Source: Prorocentrum cordatum (taxonomy: Eukaryota; Sar; Dinophyceae; Prorocentrales; Prorocentraceae). Taken from it: DNA of 64,000 nucleotides. The notes beneath the pieces were generated by a model. The model had not been told where the DNA came from, searched no databases, and saw nothing but the letters and a program-made list of their open reading frames with translations. The first letter of the stretch is position 1; every line of letters starts with the position of its first letter. Where the stretch lies: contig CAUYUJ010014756.1 in the NCBI GenBank assembly GCA_963575745.1, forward strand, positions 86,150 to 150,149. Direction: 5' to 3'. Below are positions 10,320 through 20,947 of the stretch, piece after piece. The position numbers and the translations under genes were made by a program.

Positions 10320-10527
10320 TCGGCCTCCTTACAGCTTCACAGAAAAAGTCCAATTCAGTTTTTGGATTTACAGGGCGATCTTCTTATTGTGGACAATACA
10401 GAACTCACCACGCGCGCGCGCCGCGGCGCGGGCTCGTGTAGGAAGTTCTGGATTGCCCACAATAAGAAGATCGCCTTGTAAATCCAAAAACTGAGTTGAA
10501 CTTTTCTGTGAAGCTTTCTGGAGGCCG
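10320..10527. mobile_element. Foldback element
   Basis: The left arm (CTTCACAGAAAAAGTCCAAT, TTTTTGGATTTACAGG, CTTCTTATTGTGGACAATAC) is mirrored by the right arm, with GCGCGCGC sequence at the centre. Arms are about 90 bp and outer TCGGCCTCC ends are shared. GCCGACGGAGGC at the edge recurs in the tandem array at 11605-12360. Confidence 0.75.
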
Positions 10528-10789
10528 ACGGAGGCGCGCACAGTGAGCGCCTTGAGTAAGGAACACTTACGTTTCAAAAGGGGCTCGGACGTTCCTTAGG
10601 TTTGCATGCGTTCCGCTGCCTTTTTGGCGGCGAGCCCCCCCGGTGTTCATTGCGATTTTGGACGCGCGGGTTCGTTTTGTCGATCGGGGCGGACGGTCTA
10701 AGGAACGGGGCTCCACGGGGGGGCTCGGTTCCTTGCGCTTGCTCGGCGTAATGCGACGGCGGTCGCGCATGAGCCCTGCGCCTCTCCGG

Positions 10790-11234
10790 GGCCTTCCCGT
10801 TCTTTGCGGGGCGCGCGCCGGAGCTTTCGCCCGTTCCGCGCGCCAGGGCATGGGGCATTGAAGTCCAGTTCCTCGCAAGAGCCCCTCCCTTTCCTTCGGC
10901 CACGCGGTTTGGAGCTCACTGGCTCGACATAATTGAACGGTGGCTGCGTTATGGTCCAGCTCCAATCTCGGGCCCCCCCGTTCCTTGCGGGGCGCGCGCT
11001 GGAGCTGTCGCCCCTACATGTATCCGCGTGCCAAGGCATGGGGCATTGAGGTCCAGTTCCTCGCAAGAGCCCCCCCCGTTCCTTCGGCCACGCGGTTCGG
11101 AGCTCACTGGCTCGACATAATTGAACGGTGGCTGCGTTATGGTCCAGCTCCAATCTCGGGCCCCCCCGTTCCTTGCGGGGCGCGCGCTGGAGCTGTCGCC
11201 CCTACATGTATCCGCATGCCAAGGTATGGGGCAT
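10790..11234. repeat. 189-bp tandem repeat, about 2.4 copies
   Basis: The unit begins near CCGTTCCTTGCGGGGCGCG and includes CGACATAATTGAACGGTGGC. Copies start near 10790, 10977 and 11166; the last is partial. The later copies are nearly identical. Confidence 0.85.
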
Positions 11235-11604
11235 TAGTTCCTTATGTCACACCTTAGGTCAAGACCTTCACTGTACGCCTGCATACTCATTTTGTGCTTT
11301 GCATCCGTGGGTTTTCATATTTCTGAAACACGTGGCCGCCCAAGGCCTTTGCACTTGGTCACCCCTGGGGGCGCGAAGATTATTGCGCCTCGCGCGTCGC
11401 GGCCCGGGCAGGAGAGCCGCCCTTGTCCAGGGCGGCGGCGCAGGGGCGTGAAGTTCACCGCGCGTCGCGCGTCGCGGGGCGCGATAATCCTCGCCTATCT
11501 ACAAGTATGTACACGTACGGCTCCGCGTGCGCCGGTTGGTTGGTTAAGTCCAGTGTGTTGGTTGGCTGGTGCGCCGGCTGGTAGGCAGGTTGGCTGGTTG
11601 ACGA
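11235..11604. other. Spacer with duplicated GCGCGTCGCG motifs
   Basis: GC-rich sequence with two related blocks (GCGCCTCGCGCGTCGCGG near 11385 and CGCGTCGCGCGTCGCGGGGC near 11460) and a run of TTGGTTGG/GGCTGG. No gene seen. Confidence 0.5.
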
Positions 11605-12360
11605 GCCGTTTAAGGAAGCCGACGGAGGCCGGGTCACCCGCGCGCGCGCGTGGGGAGTTCTGCATTGTCTAGAATATAAAAGTCGGCATGTTACTCCCAA
11701 AACTAAATCTGAATTTTTCTGGAGCCTTTTAAGGAGACCGACGGAGGCCGGGTCACCGGCGCTTGCGCGCGCGGGATCATTCACTGTCCAGAATATAGAA
11801 ATCGACATGTTATTCCCGAGATTCAATCTGAATTTTTCTGGAGCCCTTTAAAGAGGCCGACGGAGGCCGGGTCACCGGCGCTCGTGCGCGCGGGATAGTT
11901 CTGCATTGTCCAGAATATACAAGTCGACATGTAAGTGCCGCGTTTGAGCATTTTTTCTGGAGCCCGCTGAGGAGGCCGACGGAGGCCGGGTCACCCTCGC
12001 GCGCGTGGGGAATTCAGCATTGTCCACAATATAGAAGTCGACATGTGATTCCCGAAACTATATCTGATTTTTTCTGGAGCCTTTCAAGGAGGCCGACGGA
12101 GGCCGGGTCACCGGCGTTCGCGCGCGCTGGAGAGTTCTGCATTGTCCAGATTATAAAAGTCGACATGTTATTCCCGAAACTAAATCTGAATTTTTCTGGA
12201 GCCCTTTAAGGAGGCCGACGGAGGCCGGGTCACCGGCGCTTGCGCGCGCGGGATCACTCTGCATTTTCCAGAATATAGAAGTCGACATATAAGTGCCGCG
12301 ACTGAAAATGAATTTTTCTGGAGCCCTTTGAGGAGGCCGACGGAGGCCGGGTCACTGCCG
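11605..12360. repeat. Tandem repeat of about 118 bp, seven copies
   Basis: GCCGACGGAGGCCGGGTCAC recurs near 11618, 11734, 11854, 11973, 12092, 12210 and 12337. Each copy continues through CGCGCGCG, TTCTGCATTGTCCAGAATAT, GTCGACATGT and ATCTGAATTTTTCTGGAGCC. Copies differ by small substitutions. Confidence 0.85.
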
Positions 12361-12883
12361 TTCTTCGGCCAATGCTCCTCCCGCTTGCGCGGCGGTTAAG
12401 TTCGCGCTTCTCCAGGCCGCGCGCTGCTTTGTATAATCAGTACGTTTCTCATGTCCCGCACGTTAAGCTCCAAGCCCAACGTGCGCGCGGATATCGTGGG
12501 GAAGCCGTCTGGCGCTCCAGACAGCAACATCGCTTGCGGACCCGCGCGTTTGAGACGACGAAACCTTGCACTACGGGAAAGGGGGGGCGGTGGCGGAAGC
12601 TCCAGCGGCATGGGGGCCCTTCCGCGGCGCGGAAGTGCGCGTCGGCATTCGACAATTCTCCTTGCGGCACCCGTGGGGCGCGGAGCCCGTTCGGGTGCGT
12701 TTCCGGGCTGGCTGCTGGGCAATATACCGCGATCCGTTCTCTTTGTTTCCATTTACAGATGATGATATATGGAGAGAGAGAGAGAGAGAGAGAGAGATGT
12801 TTGCGCTGCCGTCAATTATGTTAGCCGCGCCCTGGTCTAGCTTGTGCCCGTCGCGACTCAAAAGCTTGGCTCGCTACGTGCAC

Positions 12884-12924
<41 letters not shown>

Positions 12925-13300
12925 CGTGTGCGCGTGCGTGTTTGCTTCGATTTTGGCGCGCCCGCGCGCGCTTTGGTTACGCAGCGCCGCCTTCAAAGTT
13001 GGACGGAAATAGATGCGATTGCGACGCTCTCGAGTGATGTCGCGACAGGTGTGCGCATCGCCGTGCAGCGGACGATTTTTCCCGTCGCTCGCAGCGTTTG
13101 CGCTTGCGCGGTGGACGCGCTCGCACGTTGAATCTTGCGTCCCCTCAAGGCGCGCGCTGCCCTAGAGAAGCGGCTGCTTTCTCACTCGCGTACGCCGCGC
13201 GCCAAATCCAACATGGTCGCTGTTTTTTTTTTTTCGGAAACCCTTTGGGCGTTGTACCAATGAGCATCGCCTGGGGTTCCCCGTTTTTGAATCGATGACA
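12361..13300. other. Spacer with GA and TG microsatellites
   Basis: GC-rich sequence with (GA)n at 12770-12796 and (TG)n at 12887-12940, and a T run near 13215. No convincing gene on either strand. Confidence 0.6.
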
Positions 13301-13307
13301 CATCGCC

Positions 13308-13432
13308 CCATGGCAAAACATGCCTGGCAAAAATCAATGCCCCGTGGAATTCTGAATATTGCAAAGCAGCCGATGGCTAAACAGGCCGTGCAAAAATCAG
13401 TGCTCGGCGGAATTTTGAAAATTTCAAGGCGT
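13308..13432. repeat. 62-bp direct duplication
   Basis: Two diverged copies share TGGCAAAACATGCCTGGCAA, AAAAATCA and CGGAATT; copy starts are near 13308 and 13371. Confidence 0.6.
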
Positions 13433-13560
13433 TTTGTCTGTCAAATTTGTTTTTTTGTGTTTTCATTCCGCGGGCCAAGAAGTTAACAGCCATTGCCTGC
13501 TAATGGTCGCTGTAGGAGACCCCCTCACTAACACATGCGTAGCTCGATGCTCGAAGTTCA

Positions 13561-13712
13561 CCAGCCTGGAACCTATCCCTATCCCTATGCTGGGCATCTC
13601 CTCATCACGATGCCAATCTTAGGGATTCTCTTACTTTTTGAGGGCGCATCCCTAAGATGTTCATCGCCTTTTGGCGTGTCAATCTTAGGGATAAGGATAC
13701 GTTCGAGGCTGG
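13561..13712 (-). mobile_element. Small inverted-repeat transposon, family F, copy 1
   Basis: The ends are about 30-bp inverted repeats: CCAGCCTGGAACCTATCCCT at the left and CCAGCCTCGAACGTATCCTT on the reverse strand at the right, both running into TCCCTAAGA. The interior contains repeated TCTTAGGGAT and CGCCTTTTGGCGTGTC. The same element lies inverted at 22006-22225. Confidence 0.75.
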
Positions 13713-13719
13713 AAAGAGG

Positions 13720-13860
13720 ATGTGGAAAGGGGGGTAGAGGGTTGGAGGAGGAGTGAAGAGGTGGAGGGCGGAGGAGGGGGGAGGAGGTAGTGAGCGAAGG
13801 TAGAGGGCGGAGGCGGAGGAGGGGGAGGAGGAAGACTTCCCGAAGCTTCAGAGAGGGCAA
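13720..13860. repeat. GGAGG-rich purine array
   Basis: Interrupted GGA/GGAGG repeats on the plus strand. No coding signal. Confidence 0.6.
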
Positions 13861-13967
13861 CAGCCTTACACGTATAAAAGTACCGAGATAGACATGTGCA
13901 TACATATCTAAATTTTAGTATACGTTCTCAGATTACATGAGCACCTACTGGGATGACCGTGGGGGGT

Positions 13968-14213
13968 GCTAAGTGGATAGGGGGGTTACAAGTGGATGCT
14001 AAGGTGGGTTATACCTGGCCCAACCTGTCTCATAAGTGGGTTACACACTCCCCGAGTGGCCTAGGGTGGTTAGATAACTCCGCTAAGTGGCGGTGCCCAC
14101 TTAGCCCGCTCGCTACCCCCCTAAGCTATCTGGGGCATTTGTAGCCCACTTGTAAGCCAGGGTGGGCCAAATATAACCCACCTTGGCATCCATTTGCAGA
14201 CCCCCCCCTCCCC
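13968..14213. mobile_element. Foldback element, family E, copy 1
   Basis: Left arm TAGGGGGGTTACAAGTGGAT to GGTGGGTTATA is mirrored by GTGGGCCAAATATAACCCAC to CATCCATTTGCAGACCCCCC. Arms are about 105 bp and both include AAGTGGGTTACA. The right arm alone recurs at 15990-16140. Confidence 0.75.
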
Positions 14214-14217
14214 CCCC

Positions 14218-14345
14218 CATGGAGTAGATATTGGCTGTTTTTGGCGCCTTTTTCGAGCAGGTGGAGTCCCTCCCCAATAACGGACACACGGTTGCAAACA
14301 GCCGCACTAAGCAGAGGTCCGGAGCCAGACCCCCCTTTCCAAGGC
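14218..14345. repeat. Repeat segment shared with 16250-16390 and 34985-35130
   Basis: Contains TTCGAGCAGGTGGAGTC, then GCAAACAGCCGCACTAAGCA and GAGGTCCGGAGCCAGACCCC. The same string of blocks appears at the two other sites, with most differences in poly-C lengths. Confidence 0.75.
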
Positions 14346-14349
14346 TCGT

Positions 14350-14548
14350 GTCGATTCCTCCGATTCGATTCGATTCGACTTCGATGATGGCTTCCGATTC
14401 GATTCGACTTGGGATCCGAGTTCTCAATGGAAGCACACTAGCCTGCCGATGTGCGTCGACTCAACCTATCCCAACTCTGCTGCCGCTTTCAGCCGAGATC
14501 CGCTCCATGTCGGCGGCCGATCCGATTTTTATCGATTCGATTCTGGGC
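14350..14548 (+). repeat. Dispersed repeat family B (CGATTCGATTCGA), copy 1
   Basis: Starts with CGATTCGATTCGATTCGACT, has AGCCTGCCGATGT and ends GATTCGATTCTGGGCTCT. Other copies are at 40232-40415, 40785-40955, 45898-46117 and 49577-49790, with a diverged reverse copy at 22262-22450. No coding potential. Confidence 0.75.
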
Positions 14549-14559
14549 TCTTCCTCCTC

Positions 14560-15300
14560 CTCTTCCTCCTCCTCCTCGTCCTCCTCCACCCTCCACCCTC
14601 CTCCATTCCATTCTCTTATACATAACTTCTCCCTGCGGCACCCCGAGGCCAGTTTTTAGGGTGGTCCGGGCTGTCCGCGTGAGACTTTCTCACCATGCTT
14701 GACCTTGAAGCTCAAAAAATCACAACAGTTTCACACATGGAGACCGGGTGGTTTTCAAAATGTGGTTCTCGCCTTCGCGCCGCGCAAGAGTTTCACGGAT
14801 TGACGGCGGGTGGTTTTCAAAAGATGGCCCTCGCCTTAGCGCCGAGCACATTCTTTTTGAACAGTTGCAACAGCTTCACGGAGTGAGGGCGGTTCCTTTT
14901 CAAAACGTGGCTCTCGCTTTAGCGCCGCGCACATTCGTTTAAAACAATTGCAAGAGTTTCACGGGTTCCCATGATCAGCGTAGCAGAAATGGTGATTTGG
15001 AAGGATTCAGGATTATGAGGGCGCAACAGTTACGTTGATTCGCGGCGTTGAAGTCCCAAGAATGGCGTTCTGGTGCGACTCAGGATCGTCAAGACGCAAC
15101 AGTCAAGTTGATCCGTGGCGATGGAATCCGGAGAACGATGTTTAGGCATGCATCAGGGTCTTCAGATGGTTGTCTTCCAACGAAGCAGTTCCCTCAGTGG
15201 ACATGAACCCTTGTAAGGGGCCTATGAAGAGGGAGCTTGGAGGGAGGGTTTGTTCCAACATCGCTGATGACTCTTGGGTTTACACGGGTCCTCCTCCTCC
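14560..15300 (+). repeat. Composite repeat family C, copy 1
   Basis: After a TCC run, a head (CGGCACCCCGAGGCCA) leads to tandem units of about 75 bp (GGTGGTTTTCAAAATGTGG, CTCGCCTTAGCGCCG) at 14740-14960. A conserved tail with CGCAACAGT blocks ends AACATCGCTGATGACTCTTG and GGTTTACAC, directly followed by a TCC array. Related copies are at 42045, 50960, 54885 and 56685. Confidence 0.8.
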
Positions 15301-15591
15301 TCCGCCTCCTCCTCCTCGTCCCCGACCCTCCTCCTCCGCCTCCTCCTCCTGCCCCCTTCCGCCCACTGCCGAAACGCCGAGTGAGAGACAACGCTCGCCA
15401 AGAGGTCCCCGCGGCGGCCGCCGCCGCCCACGCACCGGTGCCGGCGCCGGCGCCGGCGCCGCCCGGCGGGCGCACGCCCGGCGGGCGCACGGGGGCGCCA
15501 GGAGGCCCCGCGGGCGCGCGCGCTTCGTCGGCCTGCGCGGGCGGGGCCCGGCCCCGTGCCAGCGGAGCGTGTTCTTATCGCAGGCCTAGAG
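15301..15591. other. TCC run and GC-rich spacer
   Basis: A short TCC/CCG run, then GGCGCCGGCGCCGG-type palindromic GC-rich sequence. No gene seen. Confidence 0.5.
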
Positions 15592-15593
15592 GT

Positions 15594-15766
15594 TGACACC
15601 AACACCAATTTCGGCGGCGTGCCTCCACCGAGGGAAGACGATCCCGATCTCGGTGATGGTGGTAATAGTCTGGCTTCCAAGGTGACCGAAGTATTACCAC
15701 CAACACCGAAATCTAGGATCACCTTCCCAATGTGGAGGCACCCCTCTGTGCTGGTGTTGGTGCCAA
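15594..15766. mobile_element. Foldback element with ACACCAACACCA ends
   Basis: The left end GACACCAACACCAATTTC and the reverse of the right end GGCACCAACACCAGCACAG pair. Inner blocks GCGTGCCTCCACCGAGGGAAG and CGGTGATGGTGGTAATA also have mirror partners, so the whole 173 bp folds into one imperfect hairpin. Confidence 0.75.
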
Positions 15767-15989
15767 TTTCCAGGTCTCCAACTGGATGCCCGAAATGGGC
15801 ACGGAAAGAATGGGTACGATGCCCAACGGCAGCAGCAGCTCCTGTTCATTTTGAGCAGGACTCGCTGTCCGCGCCGCCGCGGCCTGTGCCCATTCGAGGC
15901 AGACGGCCGCCCACCCAGCAGCGGCCGCTGTTGGTTTGGGACAACATTTGTTGTTGGGCATTCTACCCATTTTTCCGTACCCATTTCGG

Positions 15990-16400
15990 GCGTCCAAAAA
16001 GTGGGCGGTGCCCACTTAGCCCGCTCGCTACCCCCCCTAAGCCATCTGGGGCATGTGTAGCCCACTTGTAAGCCAGGGTGGGCCAAATATAACCCACCTT
16101 GGCATCCACCTGCAACCCCCCTATCCACTTAGCAACCCGGGCGGCGATCCCAGTATAAACAAAACATGTTTCTGAAAAAGTTATCGTTTTCTGATTCATT
16201 GTTTTGCCGATCGGCACGGGCAACCAACCCCCCCCCCCCCTCCCCCACCCCTCATGGAGCAGATCTTGGCTGTTTTTTGGGGGCACCTGTTTCGAGCAGG
16301 TGAAGCCTCCCCTCATGGGACCCAGTGCTGCAAACAATCGCACTAAGCAGAGGTCCGGAGCCAGACCCCCCCCCCTCCCACCCCCCTTCCCGCCCAATGT
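15990..16400. repeat. Family E right arm plus associated segment, copy 2
   Basis: 15990-16140 repeats the right arm of the foldback at 13968-14213 (CCCACTTAGCCCGCTCGCTA, GTAAGCCAGGGTGGGCC). 16250-16390 repeats the segment found at 14218-14345. A 60-bp unrelated insert lies between. Confidence 0.75.
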
Positions 16401-16464
16401 CGAAACGCGGAATTTAAAAACGCTCACCAAACGGAGCGTTTAGTAAACGGGCTGACAGCTTTTT

Positions 16465-16623
16465 ATGCCGGGCCTGTCCTTCTACAGCAGGAATATCCCC
16501 AAATTGTCCAACAAAATAATATGGAATTTGGTTTCCTATTTTGTTTTTTGTTTAAATGAATATGTGATTATTTGCGCTTTTCGTCCAAAATCCGCCTGTA
16601 GTGGAACATGCCCGCCCGACCTA
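16465..16623 (+). mobile_element. MITE family A, copy 1
   Basis: Left end CCGGGCCTGTCCTTCTACAG and, reversed, right end TAGGTCGGGCGGGCATGTTC form inverted repeats around an AT-rich core containing TCGTCCAAAATCCGCCTGTA. Length is about 160 bp, as in the copy at 39225-39384. Confidence 0.75.
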
Positions 16624-16629
16624 AAGCTA

Positions 16630-17104
16630 AGGGTGCATTTTCCATTGCGTTTTCAAACGAACGGATTTGCCGCGCACAAATGCGAGGTACCCCCCCTGCC
16701 CTGAGTTGTGATGATGTGTCGACGTTTTTTGTACCGTCCCGACTTTAGCACGCACAGGTGCGAGGCAAGTACCCTGTTCCCCCGTTCTCGCTTGAAGAGG
16801 CCCCTTAGCTCTTGGCCTGTTTACGAACGCCCCGTTGGCAGGGGCTTGGGTGGGACGGAAGGGAGCGCGTTTTTCATTGAGCTCAAGCAAATTATCTTGC
16901 ATGGGAGTTTACCCCCCCTCGCCCCTCCGCCGCCTTGTGAAACCATATAAGGCCGGAACGGCACGCAAGTGAGCTTCGACCTCAACGGTGGGCCGACGCG
17001 GCATGCAAGTGAGTTTCGACTTGCACGCTGTCCAGAGTTCCTCTGGAGTCTCGCCAATGTCCTCCCCCCATCCACCTGCATGCAATCAAGCTTGCCAGCG
17101 CCTA
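16630..17104. other. Spacer, no gene seen
   Basis: Moderately complex sequence with a duplicated CAAGTGAGYTTCGACYT block near 16968 and 17007. Six-frame reading shows no recognisable protein. Confidence 0.4.
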
Positions 17105-17510
17105 CAGAAAAATTGCCTCAAGGGGGGGGGGGCTGGGCAAGCGGGGGGCGGCCAAGAACAGGGCGCGAGCAAGATTTTGGTTCTACCACAGTGGAAAAAA
17201 GACGCCCTGCTTGCCTCCAGAGTGCCCTGGGCATCTTGGGCTTCGATGGTTTTGCTATGGCAAGTGCGACGTTCTTACACCAAAAAGCCTGCCCAGCCCT
17301 GGCCTCTTTGGCATTCGATGGTTTTGCGATGGAAAGTGCGAAGTTCCCACACCCAAGAATCAGCGGACGTCCTGGGATCGCAGGGTTGGGTTTCTTGTGA
17401 GAGGTTTCCTGTGATCGAGCTCCTGCTGTAAAGAAAAAATGCCTCGGGGGGGGGGGCTGGGAAAGCTGGGGGCGGCCAAGAGCAGAGCGCGAGCAAAACT
17501 TTAGTTCTGC
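17105..17510. repeat. Direct repeats of about 88 bp flanking two family I segments
   Basis: The blocks at 17105-17190 and 17425-17510 share GGGGGGGCTGGG, GGGGGCGGCCAAGA and GCGCGAGCAA. Between them, a sequence with CCCTGCTTGCCTCCAGAGTG and TTGGGTTTCTTGTG recurs at 45247-45400 and 62907-63070. Confidence 0.7.
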
Positions 17511-18300
17511 AATGCTTGCAGGCCGTTTTTGCGTGCGCGCGCTCTTTGTTCGGGCGCCAGCGCGCGCCCGCTTTCGCTCTCGCTGTCGCGGGGCGGCGGT
17601 CTGGAACGCGATACGGGTTGCTCGGAGGACGGCCGCCGTTTTCGCTTTTTCTTGTTCTGATAGTGACATGTTGATGGTTCCCCAGTCGTCGTGTCGACAG
17701 ATTGATGTGTCTTCCATTGCCTCACACGTTTACCTCCGGTTGTCTCGCGCGTTTCACATGCATGGCGCCGCGGCGCACGCCTGCGGCGCCCAAGCAGGCG
17801 ACAGCTGCAGGTCCGATCGGACAGGCGCGACGTTTGGCTCGCGCCCTGGCCAAGAGGGACGTGATGGTCAGGTCCACGGACGACCCGTTCGCACCGTAAC
17901 GCGCTGGCGTCTCCCGAGGCGTCGTCGAGCTTCGGCCCAGGAATGGTCAGGTGCACAGCGCGTCGGCCCTCAGAGGCGATCAACGATGCACCGTGCCGTG
18001 TTGGAGCCGGGCCTGAGAGGAGTCCAGGCATGGTAGGGTGCTTGGGCGCCGTGCTCGCAAAGAGAGGGTGGTGACTAGGGGGTGGATTTCACGACCCGGG
18101 CCATGGTACATGTTCTACAGTGCGCTGCCGTTGGGCTCGTTTGCGAGTGGAGTCGAAAAAAGGCTTCCGCAGACGCCAGGGGAAGATGTAAGCGAGGAAG
18201 GGGGGGGAAGGAAGGGAGTGTAGCAAGGAAGGGAAAGGAAAGGAATAGGATTGTTTAACATCACCAACAGAAAAGAAGGCGAAGAATGGGTGCTGGGGGG
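17511..18300. other. Spacer, no gene seen
   Basis: GC-rich sequence with several short open frames on both strands; none resembles a known family. A GGAAGG-rich run lies at 18195-18245. Confidence 0.4.
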
Positions 18301-18307
18301 AGCTGAC

Positions 18308-18313
18308 CATATC

Positions 18314-18377
<64 letters not shown>
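18308..18377. repeat. (AT)n microsatellite
   Basis: About 70 bp of TATATA interrupted once by CATG. Confidence 0.9.
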
Positions 18378-18380
<3 letters not shown>

Positions 18381-18524
18381 CCGGATGTCATGGTTCCTTG
18401 TTGCTAATTCTTTATATGATAGCATGTCCCCTCTGCGCTTGTATTATTGTTGTTGCTAGTGTTCGTCTTATTGTGCTCGTTGTTACTTCATATCGTTGTA
18501 CACGTGTGTGTGTGTGTGTTCAGT

Positions 18525-19142
18525 ACACGCCGGTCGTTGAAAGTAGGTATTTTCGGATTCCCAGATCCTAATCTATTTCAAGCGCCTTCCTATTTCAAGA
18601 ATCGGCACGCTTCTGCTGTGTTCTGTGATTCCCTGGGAGGGCCTGGACCCAATCCATTATATCCGCCTTCCTACTTCACGTTTGTACTTACTTCTTCCGA
18701 CCGACGTGTACTGTTCCCATGATCTTGTAAGTGTGGTTCCCTCCACACGTCCCTGACCCCCCTGCGCCTGTATTATTATTGTTGCTAGAGTTCGTCCTGT
18801 TGTGTTCGCTGTTGCTGCAGGTCGTTGTACACGTGTGTGTGTGCGTGTGTGCCTGTGTGAGTGTGTGAGTGTGTGCGTGTGTGCGTGTGTGCGTGCGTGC
18901 GTGTGTGCGTGTGTGCGTGTGTGCGTGTGTGCGTGTGTGCGTGTGTGCGTGTGCGCGTGTGCGCGTGTGTGCGTGTGTGCGTGGTGTGCGTGTGTGTTGT
19001 GTGGTGTGTGCTGTGTGTGCGTGTGTGTGTGCGTGTTGTGCGTGTGTGCGTGTGTGCGTGTGTGCGTGTGTGCGTGTGTGCGTGTGTGCGTGTGTGCGTG
19101 TGTGCGTGTGTGCGTGTGTGCGTGCGTGCGTGCGTGCGTGTG

Positions 19143-19177
<35 letters not shown>

Positions 19178-20134
19178 TTGCGTGCGTGCGTGCGCGCGTG
19201 CGTGCGTGTGTGTGTGTGCGTTGTGTGTGTTGTGTGCGTTGTGTGTTGTGTGTGTGATGTGTTGTGTGTGTTGTGTGTTGTGTGTGTTGTGTGTGTTGTG
19301 TGTTGTGTGTTGTGTGCTGTGTGTGTTGTGTGTGTTGTGTGTGTTGTGTGTGTTGTGTGCTGTGCGTGTTGTGTGTTGTGTGTGTTGTGTGTGTTGTGTG
19401 TGGTATGTGTGGTGTGTGTGTTGTGTGGAGTGTGTGGAGTGTGTGGAGTGTGTGTGTGTGTGTTGTGTGTGTTGTGTGTGTTGTGTGTTGTGTGTGTTGT
19501 GTGTGGTGTGTGTATGTTGTGTATGTTGTGTATGTTGTGTGTGTGTTGTGTGTTGTGTGTGTTGTGTGTTGTGTGTGCTGTGTGTGTTGTGTGTGTTGTG
19601 TGTTGTGTGTGTGTTGTGTGTTGTTTGTTGTGTGTTGTGTGTTGTGTGTGTTGTGTGTTGTGTGTGTTGTGTGTTGTGTGTGTGGTGTGTGTGTGTTGTG
19701 TGTGGTGTGTGTGTGTGTTGTGTGTTGCGTGTTGTGTGTTGTGTGTGTTGTGTGTGCGTTGTGTGTGTTGTGTGTTGTGTGTGTTGTGTGTTGTGTGTGT
19801 TGTGTGTTGTGTGTTGTGTGTTGTGTGTGTTGTGTGTTGTGTGTTGTGTGGTGTGTGTGTGTTGTGTGTTGTGCGTGTTGTGTGTGTTGTGTGTGTTGTG
19901 TGTGTTGTGTGTGTGTGTTGTGTGTGTTGTGTGTGTGTTGTGTGTGTTGTGAGTGTTGTGAGTGTTGTGTGTTGAGTGTGTTGTGTGTGTTGTGTGTGTT
20001 GGGTGAATTGGGTCCAGGTCCCCCCAGGGAATAACAAAACACAGCCAAATCATGTCGACTCTTGAAGTAGGAAGGCGCTTGAAGTAGATTGGGATCTGGG
20101 AATCCGAATGTACCTCCTTTCAACGACCGGCGTG
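18525..20134. mobile_element. 1.6 kb element: TG array between 130-bp inverted repeats
   Basis: The left arm at 18525-18655 (ACGCCGGTCGTTGAAAG, CGGATTCCCAGATCC, TTCAAGCGCCTTCC, GGACCCAATCCA) is mirrored at 20003-20134. The interior from about 18830 to 20000 is (TG)n grading from TGTGTGCG units into TTGTGTG units. The sequence just before the array, TATTGTTGCTAG to GTACACGTGTGTG, is a direct repeat of 18440-18520, where the TG run is only about 20 bp. Confidence 0.8.
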
Positions 20135-20139
20135 CACGG

Positions 20140-20690
20140 ATCCCAGCATCTTCGGGAGCCTTGAGACGGGGGTCAATGCAGACGAGGGTCAGCCAGGGCG
20201 CCGGATCCTGCAGGATCCTGCGAAGGCCTCCTCTGGCTGACCCGGGTTAGCGAGCCGCTCGTGGCCGCGAGGCGGCCGCACCTATTGGCTGACCCGGGCT
20301 TGCGAAGACCTGCGTTGCAGTTTTTTTCCCGCAATGCAGTTTTTTGTTTCCTGCTGACCCGGGTCTGGATTGACCCAGGTCAGAAGGTCCCCGACATCTC
20401 GTGAGTGTGGCTCCCTCCACGCGTCCCTGGCCCTCTCCACTGGGCCTCGCGCGTGCCTCGGGCTGCGCTTCGCGCAAGGGGGCCCCGAGGAGAATCGAAG
20501 CGACACTTGGACTCGAGGTCCTCGCGGTCTTTCGAGCAGTGGCGAAGCGTCCTGGCTCGCTTATCTTGGCATCGCTCGGACGTGTGCATTTTTCCTTCGG
20601 CGAGGACCATCGAGGAGCATCCTTGATCATTTTGCGAAAAAACCACGCACGAAACCGAAAAAAACACAAGGAATGGACGTCCGAGCGATT
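20140..20690. other. Spacer with repeated GCTGACCCGGG
   Basis: GCTGACCCGGG or close variants occur at 20237, 20286 and 20354. Open frames beyond 20370 show no recognisable product. Confidence 0.4.
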
Positions 20691-20694
20691 GCGA

Positions 20695-20875
20695 GTTATA
20701 GCCCTACCAAAGAATGTTCTAAGAACCTTCTGTGGTCTCCACGAACTGTTCTCGGAGCACTTCTGGCTGGAGCCGCCTTGTTCCTCTCACAGCGGACGCA
20801 TGTTCTAAGAGCACTGTCTTTTTGTTCCTGGAACATTTCGGGGTTATAAGAACCTTTCGTGGTAGGACTATAGGA
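20695..20875. mobile_element. Small inverted-repeat element
   Basis: ATAGCCCTACCAAAGAATGT at the left pairs imperfectly with ATAGTCCTACCACGAAAGGT from the right, and inner AATGTTCTAAGA blocks also pair. Confidence 0.5.
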
Positions 20876-20947
20876 ATGCGGGGACGGTCGGTCCCTGCTC
20901 AGGTCTTCTCTGACGCTTTTCTGACGCATTCGTCCCATCCCTGGGGT

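Noticed and set aside
18830-20000. Long Val/Cys and His/Thr open frames
   Set aside because: They arise from (TG)n in every frame and end exactly with the repeat.
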